Positions 9,545 through 18,760 of a stretch of 64,000 nucleotides of DNA are shown here, piece after piece; position 1 is the stretch's first letter, and every line of letters begins with the position of its first letter. A program made the translations under genes and the position numbers. The notes beneath the pieces were generated by a model. It saw only the letters and a program-made list of their open reading frames with translations, did no database searches and had not been told where the DNA came from. Source of the DNA: Alteromonas macleodii (GTDB lineage Bacteria; Pseudomonadota; Gammaproteobacteria; Enterobacterales; Alteromonadaceae); contig NZ_LR812090.1 of assembly GCF_903772925.1 (NCBI RefSeq), positions 2,872,333-2,936,332 of the forward strand, given 5' to 3'.

Positions 9545-11473
9545 TCACCAACCAACATAGGTATTTGCCGCGGTAAAGGTTCGTGTAGATTGCTCATTGT
9601 TGCTCCATGAAACCGTTGCTGTAACCGGTCCAGTGCACTTACCTAAACCGAAGTGTAACGCCGGGTTTGAACTCAAAGAATATGCTGCTGAGGTTTGCCC
9701 TACTTTCTTTTTCTGCTTATTTCCGCATGCCTCTATTTCTACTACCGCACCTACTGAATTAGCGTTTGTCTTTGGCGAAGGTGGAACGTGTATACCAATG
9801 TAGTTATTGTGTGTTTTGGTGTTGCGCAATAGGTGCCACTTGCCGCGCTCATTACCTATTATCAGGTCAACAGCCCCATCTAAGTCGTAGTCTAATGGTT
9901 CAATTCCAAGACCTAGTGCACCTAGTTCTTCACTGGTAATACCGTGAGCAGTAATAGCCTTGAAACCTTTTCCTTTTTCATTAAGAAAAGTGAGCGCATT
10001 GTTAGAGTGAATGAGGTCGCCTTTTTTAGCTATAACGAGATCGCTGTAGCCATCATTATTGATATCTGCTACCGCTGACGAAACCGTATTTTCTTGATAG
10101 GTAATTCCCAACTGCGTTGAGTCATCAACAAATGTACCTCCGGTATTTAACAGCAGCACATCGCTCAACGCTTCTGGCTTTGGCATTTCAGGGTAAGCGG
10201 CAACCCCTTTTATTACCCCTGTAGAAATCGAAAACGTTGCCGTGGCGAATTGCCATTGCCCATTCCCAATGTAGCCAATATAAGCGCCCTTTTTGTCTAA
10301 TTTATCAGGGAACCCTAGTGCATCGCTATTTACAAGACGAACGTCTCGTCCAATGTGGGTCTCACCTTCAAAAGCATAAGGATAAGCTGACTCTCCAATA
10401 AATAAGTCTTTGGTTGGCCACTGACTTTGAAAATTAAGTAGCTCGATGACAGGACCTGCGTGAAAAGGAGGGAACTTATGTACTCCTCGCAACCAGTAGT
10501 AGCCTAATAATTGAAGTTTTTTATCGTAAAATGTTTGCCCTGGTTGATACTCGACTGAGCGGGTTACAAATAGGTCAAAATCGCCGTCGTTATCAAAATC
10601 AATTTCATTAATACTTGTGACATTATCTAATGTGAAAGGAAAAACGCTATTTGTCACATCGTTATATTCAAACGCTTTATTCGCTTGATAAGCTCTGGCT
10701 TCATCATTACCGTATACTATTAAATCAGGTAACCCGTCGTTATTGAAATCAGTGATGAGTGTTTTCTGACCATCGCCTCTTACCGCGGGCAGTTTTGTTT
10801 CCTCAACAAACTGGCCATTCTGGGTATTTTTGAATATATAGCTTTCACTTTTTCCCTGCATCTCACGAGAAGGAAAGGCAAAGTTAAGTAAATCTAGCCA
10901 CCCATCTTGGTTTAAGTCTACAAGCTTCACCGTTCGCCCACGCATAAAAGGCATGGGTTGTTCTAAATTTGGCACCGTTGAAATTTCACGGTTTTTCGCT
11001 ACCCGAAAAAGCTTGGTGTTTCTAGCGTTACTCCCAGAACCACCGCCTCTGGAAACAGCTATTTCGATACTGCCGTCTTTATCAAAATCACCTGCAGTAA
11101 TACCGTGCATATCCCCCATTATAAGGTCGTAAGGTTTGGCAAACCGACCATTGTTGTTCCACAACACTTTTAAGCTAAAACCATGGTCATTTAGCAAAAG
11201 ATCAGGAAAGCCATCTTGATCAAGGTCAGCCACTGTAGCTACATCCCATTTGCGCAAATTGCTGTTCTTTACAGGAAGATGTTCTACCTCCTGCTTAAAT
11301 AAGATGCGCTCTCCGCTAATATTTTCGCTATCAAAGCTTTCCTTGTTTTGCTCCACACCATTTGCACATGCGAAAGTACTGGTAGTCAGCACGGCTAAGA
11401 GCACTTTAGATATTTTGTTTTTATAGTACTCGCCGCCTTTAACAGTGCTGATGAATTGACTTTTAACAAACAT
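9545..11473 (-). CDS. FG-GAP/VCBS beta-propeller protein with ASPIC/UnbV domain, probable lipoprotein
   Basis: A paralogue (642 residues) of the protein at 695-2605. The N-terminal hydrophobic segment ends at T-F-A-C (Cys36), a weaker lipobox. Calcium-type loops are DLDQDGFPD (near 83), DFDKDGSIE (near 129), DLNQDGWLD (near 186), DFNNDGLPD (near 242), DFDNDGDFD (near 292), DINNDGYSD (near 470) and DYDLDGAVD (near 528). The C-terminal UnbV-like region includes VGAVVEIEACG and LHFGLGKC. An insertion at about 305-435 again contains IGYIGNGQW, followed by STGVIKGV. The gene heads a likely operon with an SDR and a sulfatase behind operator site 3, tying it to sulfated-glycan breakdown. Its molecular role is not known to me. 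Confidence 0.8.
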   Translation of the reverse strand: MFVKSQFISTVKGGEYYKNKISKVLLAVLTTSTFACANGVEQNKESFDSENISGERILFKQEVEHLPVKNSNLRKWDVATVADLDQDGFPDLLLNDHGFSLKVLWNNNGRFAKPYDLIMGDMHGITAGDFDKDGSIEIAVSRGGGSGSNARNTKLFRVAKNREISTVPNLEQPMPFMRGRTVKLVDLNQDGWLDLLNFAFPSREMQGKSESYIFKNTQNGQFVEETKLPAVRGDGQKTLITDFNNDGLPDLIVYGNDEARAYQANKAFEYNDVTNSVFPFTLDNVTSINEIDFDNDGDFDLFVTRSVEYQPGQTFYDKKLQLLGYYWLRGVHKFPPFHAGPVIELLNFQSQWPTKDLFIGESAYPYAFEGETHIGRDVRLVNSDALGFPDKLDKKGAYIGYIGNGQWQFATATFSISTGVIKGVAAYPEMPKPEALSDVLLLNTGGTFVDDSTQLGITYQENTVSSAVADINNDGYSDLVIAKKGDLIHSNNALTFLNEKGKGFKAITAHGITSEELGALGLGIEPLDYDLDGAVDLIIGNERGKWHLLRNTKTHNNYIGIHVPPSPKTNANSVGAVVEIEACGNKQKKKVGQTSAAYSLSSNPALHFGLGKCTGPVTATVSWSNNEQSTRTFTAANTYVGW

Positions 11474-11536
11474 TTATCTCGTTCTCTATAATGCTTAAAC
11501 TTTTATCTGGCTCACCTCGATAAATACCATTTTAAT

Positions 11537-11551
11537 ATACATCATATGTTT
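11537..11551. promoter_or_regulatory. palindromic operator, site 3
   Basis: ATACATCATATGTTT has one mismatch to AAACAT-N3-ATGTTT. It lies 63 bases upstream of the FG-GAP/SDR/sulfatase operon and behind the end of the exporter gene. Confidence 0.65.
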
Positions 11552-11585
11552 GTGAAATGTTAAGCAATTTTACACTTAAATTTAT

Positions 11586-12644
11586 TCAACCCACGAGATA
11601 ACTTAGGCCGTACCCTCCTGCGACTAACATAAAAAACAAACATGCAGCGAGTAAGACTGGTTTAAATCCAACATTGAAAATTGGAGTGAGGTGAGTTCGA
11701 AGACCAAGTGCTGCCATCGCCATACATAACAAATAGTTATCTATAGTTAATAGGCCTTGATGGAAAGCTGGCGGAATGATTTCAAGAGAGTTAATGCCGC
11801 TCACTACTACAAATAAAACAGCAAACCACGGAATAATCAGGTTTGGCTTGTCGTTTGAGGCATTCTCACCTATTGCATTTGCCTTTCTGGCAAGTACCCA
11901 TGATAAAAACAGAAGCGTTGGTGCAAGTAACATCACGCGCACCATTTTTTCAATTACTGCCGCGTTCGCGACTTCATTATTAACCGCAGTACCTGCAGCA
12001 ACAACTTGTGCTACTTCATGCACTGTTGCCCCTATGTAAATACCAAAAGCATGCTCTGTTAAACCTAAGTATGGATACAGCGCTGGGTATAAAAACATAC
12101 TCGTTGTACCAAAAAGTACTACCGTAGCTACAGCTATTGAGACTTTGTGCGCTTGTGCTTTTACCACAGGTTCAGTTGCTAAAACCGCAGCAGCGCCACA
12201 AATTGCGCTTCCTGCGCCTATGAGTATTGACGTTTGATAATCTAACTTAAAAAGCTTGGTACCTAGAAGATAGGCAACAATTAACACGCTTGCTACTACT
12301 ACTAGATCGACGAAAACACCATACCAACCCAGCTGTGCTATCTGTTCAAAAGTGATCCGCAGTCCAAACAAAATAACCCCGAGCTTTAGCAAAACGCTTT
12401 TAGAAAAATCGACGCCAGTTGCAATTCTATGCATAACACGGTTTATGGGGCTATTGCCTATTACCACACCAACAAGAATCGCAATCGTCAATGGGCTTAG
12501 CCCTATTTCCTCGAATAAAGGTAGTGTTGAAAAGTAAGTTGAGAGAATTGAAATGAGCATCACGCTTACAATGCCTAAGCACATTGAAGAACTAACTACT
12601 CGAGGGGCGTTTAAAATTTTATCAGCAATATTCTGGACTTTCAT
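11586..12644 (-). CDS. yeiH: YeiH-family (UPF0324) membrane protein, putative sulfite/sulfate exporter
   Basis: A 352-residue polytopic inner-membrane protein with about ten hydrophobic segments. It shows family features: PLTIAILVGVVIGN after the first segments, GAGSAICGAAAVLATEPVVKA in the middle and HEVAQVVAAG. A CAGGAG ribosome-binding site precedes the ATG. It is divergent from a LysR-type gene 91 bases away, the arrangement seen for yeiH/yeiE in enteric bacteria, where YeiE responds to sulfite. In a region with three sulfatases an exporter for released sulfate or derived sulfite is plausible. Substrate is inferred from family reputation and context. There is no palindrome operator in front of it. 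Confidence 0.85.
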   Translation of the reverse strand: MKVQNIADKILNAPRVVSSSMCLGIVSVMLISILSTYFSTLPLFEEIGLSPLTIAILVGVVIGNSPINRVMHRIATGVDFSKSVLLKLGVILFGLRITFEQIAQLGWYGVFVDLVVVASVLIVAYLLGTKLFKLDYQTSILIGAGSAICGAAAVLATEPVVKAQAHKVSIAVATVVLFGTTSMFLYPALYPYLGLTEHAFGIYIGATVHEVAQVVAAGTAVNNEVANAAVIEKMVRVMLLAPTLLFLSWVLARKANAIGENASNDKPNLIIPWFAVLFVVVSGINSLEIIPPAFHQGLLTIDNYLLCMAMAALGLRTHLTPIFNVGFKPVLLAACLFFMLVAGGYGLSYLVG

Positions 12645-12735
12645 ACACTACTCCTGTCGATGCATTGACAGTAAATTAACGTCCACTAAAATATAACTCC
12701 AATACATATAAACAATACGTGAATAACTTTTAGCT

Positions 12736-13599
12736 ATGCGATTAAACTTAAATGCCCTTCGCGTCTATTATTGGGTTGCTCGTTTAGGTTCATTTACAGG
12801 TGCTGCTGAACAGCTTTTTATTAGTCAGCCTGCCGTATCAAAAGCAGTAAAAGAACTAGAACATAGTCTTTCACTTTCACTCATAGTGCGTTCATCAAGT
12901 ACTCGAACTTTAATGCTGACTGAAGCGGGAAAAACGCTGTTTGAACATGCTAGGGGGATCTTTGCCATTGAGAAGTCAGCCGTTGAAGATATGGCGCTCA
13001 TGGCAAATGCCGGTAAAGGGTCTCTCACTGTGGGGGCAAGCACAACAGTGGCTAGCTACTGGCTACCTTCGTATTTAGCAGAATTTCGTGCCAAGTACCC
13101 TGACATTCACATAGAACTTGTGGTTGCCAACTCCCGCGATATTGAGCAAAAGCTGCTTGATGCCCAGCTCGATGTTGCTCTTGTTGAAGGACCTTCCCAT
13201 TTACAACACATTCAGGTGATACCATGGGTTAAAGAATCAATGGGTTTATGGGTCTCTTATTCTGAAAAGTTTAATGCCCGAGACTGCACATGGCTATTGC
13301 GCGAAGAAGGTTCAGGCACAAGAGAAGTCGCATTATCGATCATACAAAATAATGGTTGGAAGGTAGAAAAAGAAATACGACTGGGCAGTAATGAAGCTAT
13401 CGCCAGAGCAGTATCACAAGGCTTAGGCGTTTCTTTTTTACCTGATATAGTATGCGATGAATTAAGTCAGCTAAAAAAGATCCATCGGGTGAGCGGGATT
13501 GATGCCAATGCTCGAACACTCTTTTTTCTACATTTAAACCAACGTCCTTTTACACCTAGCGCTAAGCGCTTCTTTGATTTGCTTTTTAAAGATAAATAA
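12736..13599 (+). CDS. LysR-type transcriptional regulator (YeiE-like)
   Basis: A 287-residue regulator. The N-terminal winged helix-turn-helix is at about residues 3-60 (LNALRVYYWVARLGSFTGAAEQLFISQPAVSKAVKELE). A co-inducer-binding domain starts near 92 (GSLTVGASTTVASYWLP). It is divergent from the exporter gene and probably controls it, as most LysR proteins do for the divergent neighbour. The effector may be a sulfur oxyanion by analogy with YeiE; that is inference. A strong terminator follows. Confidence 0.88.
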   Translation: MRLNLNALRVYYWVARLGSFTGAAEQLFISQPAVSKAVKELEHSLSLSLIVRSSSTRTLMLTEAGKTLFEHARGIFAIEKSAVEDMALMANAGKGSLTVGASTTVASYWLPSYLAEFRAKYPDIHIELVVANSRDIEQKLLDAQLDVALVEGPSHLQHIQVIPWVKESMGLWVSYSEKFNARDCTWLLREEGSGTREVALSIIQNNGWKVEKEIRLGSNEAIARAVSQGLGVSFLPDIVCDELSQLKKIHRVSGIDANARTLFFLHLNQRPFTPSAKRFFDLLFKDK

Positions 13600-13600
13600 A

Positions 13601-13622
13601 AAGGAGCTAGCAGCTCCTTTTT
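13601..13622 (+). terminator. Rho-independent terminator after LysR gene
   Basis: The stem GGAGCT / AGCTCC has a 3-base loop, flanked by an A-run on the left and a T-run on the right. It can serve the LysR gene and the convergent multimodular GH82 gene. Confidence 0.8.
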
Positions 13623-13648
13623 ACCGGTCAAGAGTTAAAGATTAATGT

Positions 13649-16600
13649 TTAATACCACCTTACATCACTACAATTTGGTAATGCGGTTTGGTAGTTAGAA
13701 CGACACGAAGATAACGGCATGGAAAAGCTATCTAGCTTTTCGTAATGTGCATTAGGAAAACCATTAGACGAGGGGTTATCAATATTAATATTGAAATTGT
13801 AATCCACACCTTCTTTTTGCTCGTTTACGATAGCGGCGACAGAATCCCCGAGGAAAATTTGTCCTCTTCTCGACCATTGTTCGGGCGAAGCAATACAGAT
13901 GTTGTCGCAGCTAGCTACGAAGTTTAAGTTATCTAGCTTCAAGTGAGCGTTTGTATCGAAATTGGCGGTAACGTTATAAACGTAAGACTCTTCAAACCAT
14001 CCAGGTTTGAGTTTAGTTCGATTATGCACTGCATCTAAACACGCTTTCGTCGGCGTAATACGGGTAGCCCATTGGTTTGCACCACGAGCATAAGTTACAT
14101 CAGCGCAGCCATCACCATAAGTAGCGTTAACTTCATCGCGCCACTGGTTCCTCGTATAACTTTCTCCTTGAGGACTGAACAGTTCAACGAACCCTTCGTC
14201 TACCCTCACTGCAAAACCGCAACCATTGGAGACGACACCATTGACCTGTATCGACCCATTCTTTTGAAAATGAGGGCCAAACATAACGGGGGCTAAACAA
14301 TCTGTTCCTTGAATGTTTTCAGCAAAAATATCTCGAATACCGCCTTTACCGAAGTCCTTCATACTTAAGTTATCTGTTTCCATTCTTAGCGTAATACCGC
14401 CTTCGCTATGAAGATTCCTAAACAGAATGTTATCGGCAGCATAGGTTTGAACGAGTCCGTAACCGAACAATGAGTTGTGCTGGGTAATATCTTCAATAAT
14501 GCCGTTTACCGGCCAGTGGAGGTCGTTATCTCGCTGTGTAACGCCAACTAAAAAGGAAGCGAAGATAGTCTTGTTATCTTCAATAGTGAAATTAGCAAAC
14601 CTGAAGTTTTCTATGTCACCCATTCTAAACACAGCGATGCGCTCATTGGGTTCTGGCGTTCTGTCGATAGACAAATCGATAGTAAAACCTCCGCCAAGGC
14701 CAACCATGCTCACATTTTCTGCTTTACCCTGATCACCAAAACCCATTTCGAACATCCAGGTGTTGTAACCACCACCAGGCGCCATATAGAAACGTGCATT
14801 TTCATCAACTACAATTTGGACATTTGACCGAAGGTGTACACTTCTAAAGTAATAGTCGCCGGCAGGAATAAAGAGCTTTCCTCCGCCTAAATTGTTACTT
14901 ATGTCATCAAGCGCTTCTTGCAGAACCTGAGTATCATCAATCGAATCCTGATTATTAACTGCATAATCAATCAGTAAATCACGCTGAATGCCTGTTGCCG
15001 ATGGCGGCGTATAGAACCTAGAGTCTTCAAAGCTTATAGGTTCAGGTCTGGGGGTTACCGTGTAAGTGCCGCTACCATCATGATAGCCGTATTCAGGCAA
15101 CGGGATGTCATTTTCAATTTCACCGCTTCTGGCGAGCGCGTTGTCACCCACTAGCAGATAGTCATCGATAATTACTTTATCCCCTTCTTCTAACCCGCGG
15201 AAATAGAAAGATGGAAGAACATCTGTAATATCTTTACCCGTTGTGAGGATCCAGCTTTCTGGAACAGAGAAGCCAAGTTCATCAGTGTTTGCATCCACAA
15301 AGGTTATCGTTACCCAGTCACCGAAATGCTCTGGTTCAACCGTAGCCGTGTAGTCAGCGGTTATCGCCTGCGCTGCAGCAACTTTGCCCGATTTACCACC
15401 ACTCAAGGTCACATTCCACGGTAACAAGTGATGCTTCACCGTTACTGGGGTTGTGCTGGTATTGCCTACCCCTTTCACAACTTTTACATTTAAACTTACA
15501 GACTGAATTTCAGTGTCTACAGCACCGCCACCAAAAGCTTGGCTCCACGGGTTGGCGTTGCCCCATTTGTGCCAAAGTAAAGATTGATTATTAGTGTCTG
15601 TATTTACACTTGTGTCGGTATAACCAATAGCACTACTACTATTCACACCACCATTATCTTCTAGGCTAATACTACCGAAATCCGCAAGTACAAAACCCCA
15701 TCCGTTAGTTTGGCTAACTGTTGCCTCTTCAAAGTCGTATGCAATAGTGAAATCTGTGGGAATAGGTAGCGGCTCGCCCACTTCTGATACAACAAAATAG
15801 TCATCTAGGTAAATTTTATCCCCTACTTCGGTGCCAGCAAATTTAAATTCAGGATAAATATTGAAATCGCCCCCTTCATAGCCCGACCACGTGGATGGAA
15901 TAATAAAATCGCCTTCTGAATCGGAAGTGAGCGTTAATGTTAACTCAACCCAGCCTCTGCTGTTCGCTGGAATAGTACCCGTATAACGCGGTGCAGCTTC
16001 AACTGCAGCAGGGTAATTATTTCGCTTATTACCTGAAACCAAACCATAAGGAAGGAGGTAGTGAATGATTTCAATGTCCTTTTCAGACACTAAGTCAGTT
16101 TTTACCCACAAAGACACTTCTCTCAAAATGTGACCGTGGTTATCAAACCTTGCAGTAAACGGACTGTTATTCCACTGCTGAAGGTAAAACCCGTTTTGCT
16201 CTGGGTTAACATTCTCACTTGTATCTTCATAGACAAGCGCCGCTCCACTTCTTCCTTCCCCATCGGCAAAACTAAGTGCTCCCCTGTCGATAACTGAATA
16301 TACCCAGCCTTGACTGCCCTGGTTTGGTGCCAAGCTGTTCTCGTCAAATGTATAGTTAAAGTTAAGAATATCACCGAGCTGATAATCTGGCTCGTTAATG
16401 TCTGGAGTGCTATCACTTCCACCTGAAGAGCCCCCGCCACTATTTCCAGTGTCGCTATCATCTACTGGCGCACAGCATGCCTCATCCAAAGATACTTCGT
16501 TTATTGCGTAGTTATCTATGGTGACTTTGTCGCCCACATCTAGTCCATCAAATAAAAACTGGGGATAAGCCTGAATAGATGACTCGCCATCAAAATGACG

Positions 16601-17599
16601 CCACGTATCAGGAATAGTAAAACTGCGTAAGCCAGTTTTACTATCAATAAATTCAACTTGCACCCAGTTGCCATTTTCAGAAGCCGGAATGATCATTTCG
16701 TATTGTGGGCCGATATCCAGCCCCGCGTTAATAGTTGGCCCTTTCTTGTTATCTATCACTGGGAAAGGAATAAGATTGTGCCTAACAGTTACATTACCAG
16801 GCTGCGCTTTTTCAACCTTCACCCATAATGAGACTGAGTTGATATCTTTGCCTATGGCACTTTCGAGTAAGGTCGTCCACGGATTGATATTGGGCTGATT
16901 GGTACGGTTGTTAAATCTAATGCCATTCTGTGTGATATTTACATTAGTACTTGTGTCGGTATAGCTAATTGCTCCTGTTTCATCTCTCCCACCTTCTGCC
17001 TCAAATACCATTTCACCTCGGTTACGCGTGGGATACACCCAACCTTCCCAGTTGTTATTTTCAAGCTGTACTTGATCGATATTAAAATCGTAGGTAAAGG
17101 TCAAAGCATTACTCGGTTGGACTTGTTGTTGAAGCTCAATGTCATAGGCAAACGCTTTTCGGGCTGGGCTAAAGTAAATAGTGTGGCTGTTTTGAGTACC
17201 CGTTATATTAAAATACGGTTGATTGAGGTTGTTGTATCCGTCTGGCTCTATAACTTCATGACTACTTTGCGTAACGACCAAGCGCAATATATCACTTTGG
17301 CTAAACGACTCTGATAAAGTAAAGGTGTTTTCAGTAAAATAACCTACACCCCGCTTAACATATCGGTCACTTTGTTCTACACCGGTGTCACTTATAGCTT
17401 CCCATTGCATGACCTCCGCCACTTGGGCTTGCGCGACATTTAGCGTTAATAGTGCGGGTATAGCACTCAATAGAGACAGGGTATGACGTGAAGAAGCATG
17501 GTAAAGAGATTTACTAAGTAAATTTTGTACAAGTTTTTTATTAAAAGTACTTAGCTTCTTAGACACACCGTGGCTAAGAGTTGGCTTTTGATTAAACAT
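13649..17599 (-). CDS. Multimodular GH82 iota-carrageenase-type enzyme with three repeated N-terminal modules (1316 aa)
   Basis: A secreted endo-enzyme predicted to cut iota-carrageenan. A long N-terminal stretch leads to a signal-like segment ending A-Q-A at 56-58. Three homologous modules of about 200 residues follow, at roughly 166-370, 412-607 and 616-817. Each starts with a Y-D-F / Y-T-F strand, has a G-W-V-Y or G-W-G-F motif and a Y-T/E-D-T-S pattern, and ends VGDK or EGDK then IDNY / LDDY / IDDY. A Ser/Gly linker (385-396) separates modules 1 and 2. The GH82 beta-helix spans about 872-1316 with Gln1051, Glu1074, Asp1076 and His1110 matching CgiA Gln222, Glu245, Asp247 and His281. The modules resemble carbohydrate-binding beta-sandwiches. 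The gene is 20 bases after the PEP-CTERM gene, in one operon. It is nearly three times the length of CgiA. Confidence 0.88.
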   Translation of the reverse strand: MFNQKPTLSHGVSKKLSTFNKKLVQNLLSKSLYHASSRHTLSLLSAIPALLTLNVAQAQVAEVMQWEAISDTGVEQSDRYVKRGVGYFTENTFTLSESFSQSDILRLVVTQSSHEVIEPDGYNNLNQPYFNITGTQNSHTIYFSPARKAFAYDIELQQQVQPSNALTFTYDFNIDQVQLENNNWEGWVYPTRNRGEMVFEAEGGRDETGAISYTDTSTNVNITQNGIRFNNRTNQPNINPWTTLLESAIGKDINSVSLWVKVEKAQPGNVTVRHNLIPFPVIDNKKGPTINAGLDIGPQYEMIIPASENGNWVQVEFIDSKTGLRSFTIPDTWRHFDGESSIQAYPQFLFDGLDVGDKVTIDNYAINEVSLDEACCAPVDDSDTGNSGGGSSGGSDSTPDINEPDYQLGDILNFNYTFDENSLAPNQGSQGWVYSVIDRGALSFADGEGRSGAALVYEDTSENVNPEQNGFYLQQWNNSPFTARFDNHGHILREVSLWVKTDLVSEKDIEIIHYLLPYGLVSGNKRNNYPAAVEAAPRYTGTIPANSRGWVELTLTLTSDSEGDFIIPSTWSGYEGGDFNIYPEFKFAGTEVGDKIYLDDYFVVSEVGEPLPIPTDFTIAYDFEEATVSQTNGWGFVLADFGSISLEDNGGVNSSSAIGYTDTSVNTDTNNQSLLWHKWGNANPWSQAFGGGAVDTEIQSVSLNVKVVKGVGNTSTTPVTVKHHLLPWNVTLSGGKSGKVAAAQAITADYTATVEPEHFGDWVTITFVDANTDELGFSVPESWILTTGKDITDVLPSFYFRGLEEGDKVIIDDYLLVGDNALARSGEIENDIPLPEYGYHDGSGTYTVTPRPEPISFEDSRFYTPPSATGIQRDLLIDYAVNNQDSIDDTQVLQEALDDISNNLGGGKLFIPAGDYYFRSVHLRSNVQIVVDENARFYMAPGGGYNTWMFEMGFGDQGKAENVSMVGLGGGFTIDLSIDRTPEPNERIAVFRMGDIENFRFANFTIEDNKTIFASFLVGVTQRDNDLHWPVNGIIEDITQHNSLFGYGLVQTYAADNILFRNLHSEGGITLRMETDNLSMKDFGKGGIRDIFAENIQGTDCLAPVMFGPHFQKNGSIQVNGVVSNGCGFAVRVDEGFVELFSPQGESYTRNQWRDEVNATYGDGCADVTYARGANQWATRITPTKACLDAVHNRTKLKPGWFEESYVYNVTANFDTNAHLKLDNLNFVASCDNICIASPEQWSRRGQIFLGDSVAAIVNEQKEGVDYNFNINIDNPSSNGFPNAHYEKLDSFSMPLSSCRSNYQTALPNCSDVRWY

Positions 17600-17619
17600 G
17601 GTGTTTTCCCTGATATAAA

Positions 17620-18291
17620 TTAGCGAAGTGTATGACGCGAAGCTCTTTTATTTACTACCACACGAGCCGAAGTCACATAATTACGGCGAAGCCACAACCC
17701 ACTTAAGGCCATTAGCAATATGGAGAAGCTAAACGGCTCTGAAACCGCTACCGATGTATCAGCTAGTTGAATATTAGAAACTGTTAGCGTATCGCCTAGC
17801 GAAAAGTTCGTGTCACCCACGGCAAACTCAAGTGAGACCATCTGTCCACGCAACGCCGATAAATCAGCAGTTGCTCCGTCTGTAACGAAGTCATGTAGTA
17901 GGTTTGCGTTACTGTCGAATAATGCAACCTGAAAGAAATCAGCAACTGCATTAAACACCAGTGAGAGTGAGTGCGCTGAAGCGCCTACCGTGAATGATTG
18001 AAAAAGGTACACCCCAAAAATTTCATCGGCACCTCGAAAATCTGTCGAAAGAAAAAGCGCGCCCGTATTTGTAGAAAAACTATTAGAAAAATCGTAAAAG
18101 TTGTTTACATCAACGAAAAACAATTCATTTGTTCCATCGAAGATGTCGACTTGCCCCTGCCATCCTTCAAGCGCATTGTCGAAAGAGCTATTTATCAGCG
18201 TGGCTGAAGCTTTACTTGAAAGTGATAAGGCGAGCATTAACAGAGTTATACAGCACCAGTACATCACAGCAGTTTGTTTTTTGTTAAGCAT
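17620..18291 (-). CDS. PEP-CTERM-like exported protein
   Basis: A 223-residue protein with an N-terminal signal peptide (ending SKASA). The body is rich in beta-strands (INSSFDNALEGWQGQVDIF near 33). The C-terminal sorting tail has S-E-P, a hydrophobic helix (FSFSILLMALSGLWL) and R-R, as in PEP-CTERM proteins processed by exosortases. AGGAAGAAAA precedes the start. It is the first gene of an operon with the multimodular GH82 and directly behind operator site 4, so it belongs to carrageenan use. It may bind polysaccharide or matrix at the cell surface. No exosortase gene is in the window. Confidence 0.75.
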   Translation of the reverse strand: MLNKKQTAVMYWCCITLLMLALSLSSKASATLINSSFDNALEGWQGQVDIFDGTNELFFVDVNNFYDFSNSFSTNTGALFLSTDFRGADEIFGVYLFQSFTVGASAHSLSLVFNAVADFFQVALFDSNANLLHDFVTDGATADLSALRGQMVSLEFAVGDTNFSLGDTLTVSNIQLADTSVAVSEPFSFSILLMALSGLWLRRNYVTSARVVVNKRASRHTLR

Positions 18292-18317
18292 TTTTCTTCC
18301 TTCTTGTCCATCAAACC

Positions 18318-18332
18318 AAACATATTATGTTT
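18318..18332. promoter_or_regulatory. palindromic operator, site 4
   Basis: AAACATATTATGTTT, a perfect match, lies 26 bases upstream of the PEP-CTERM/GH82 operon. The 469-base divergent gap holds this site, site 5 on the other side, and otherwise AT-rich sequence with nothing else recognised. Confidence 0.75.
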
Positions 18333-18547
18333 GATATAATCATTTGTTTTACATTTTTTCAACAAATAAATGACGTGAAACTTTTATTTAACTCGAAGGA
18401 TTACACCATGACACTGCCTAGATCATTGCGTCTACGCACACAGTTCCCGTCCCTTCCCAATACAAAAATAATTTAAATATTTATCAGATATATAATGAAT
18501 AATACTAAAGAATAAGTTAATTAATTGTGAATCAAAATTGAAATCAC

Positions 18548-18562
18548 AAACATCATATGTTT
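18548..18562. promoter_or_regulatory. palindromic operator, site 5
   Basis: AAACATCATATGTTT, a perfect match, lies 198 bases upstream of the plus-strand receptor/lipoprotein operon, leaving room for a long 5' leader. Together with site 4 it makes the gap a two-operator divergent control region. Confidence 0.75.
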
Positions 18563-18760
18563 AAACTAGTAATATCTAGTACTTGTTAAAACTTGGAAAA
18601 ATGATGGGGTAACTGTCATATCTTCAAGCTCATTAAGCTTCGGATTGTCGCTGTGATTTCAAGCAGCGGTACGTGTGAAGATAATCTGGGAAACTTAACA
18701 GTTGTTAGATCGATAAAAATTAAAACGCTCAAACTAGGTAGAAACCATAGGTAAAACCAC

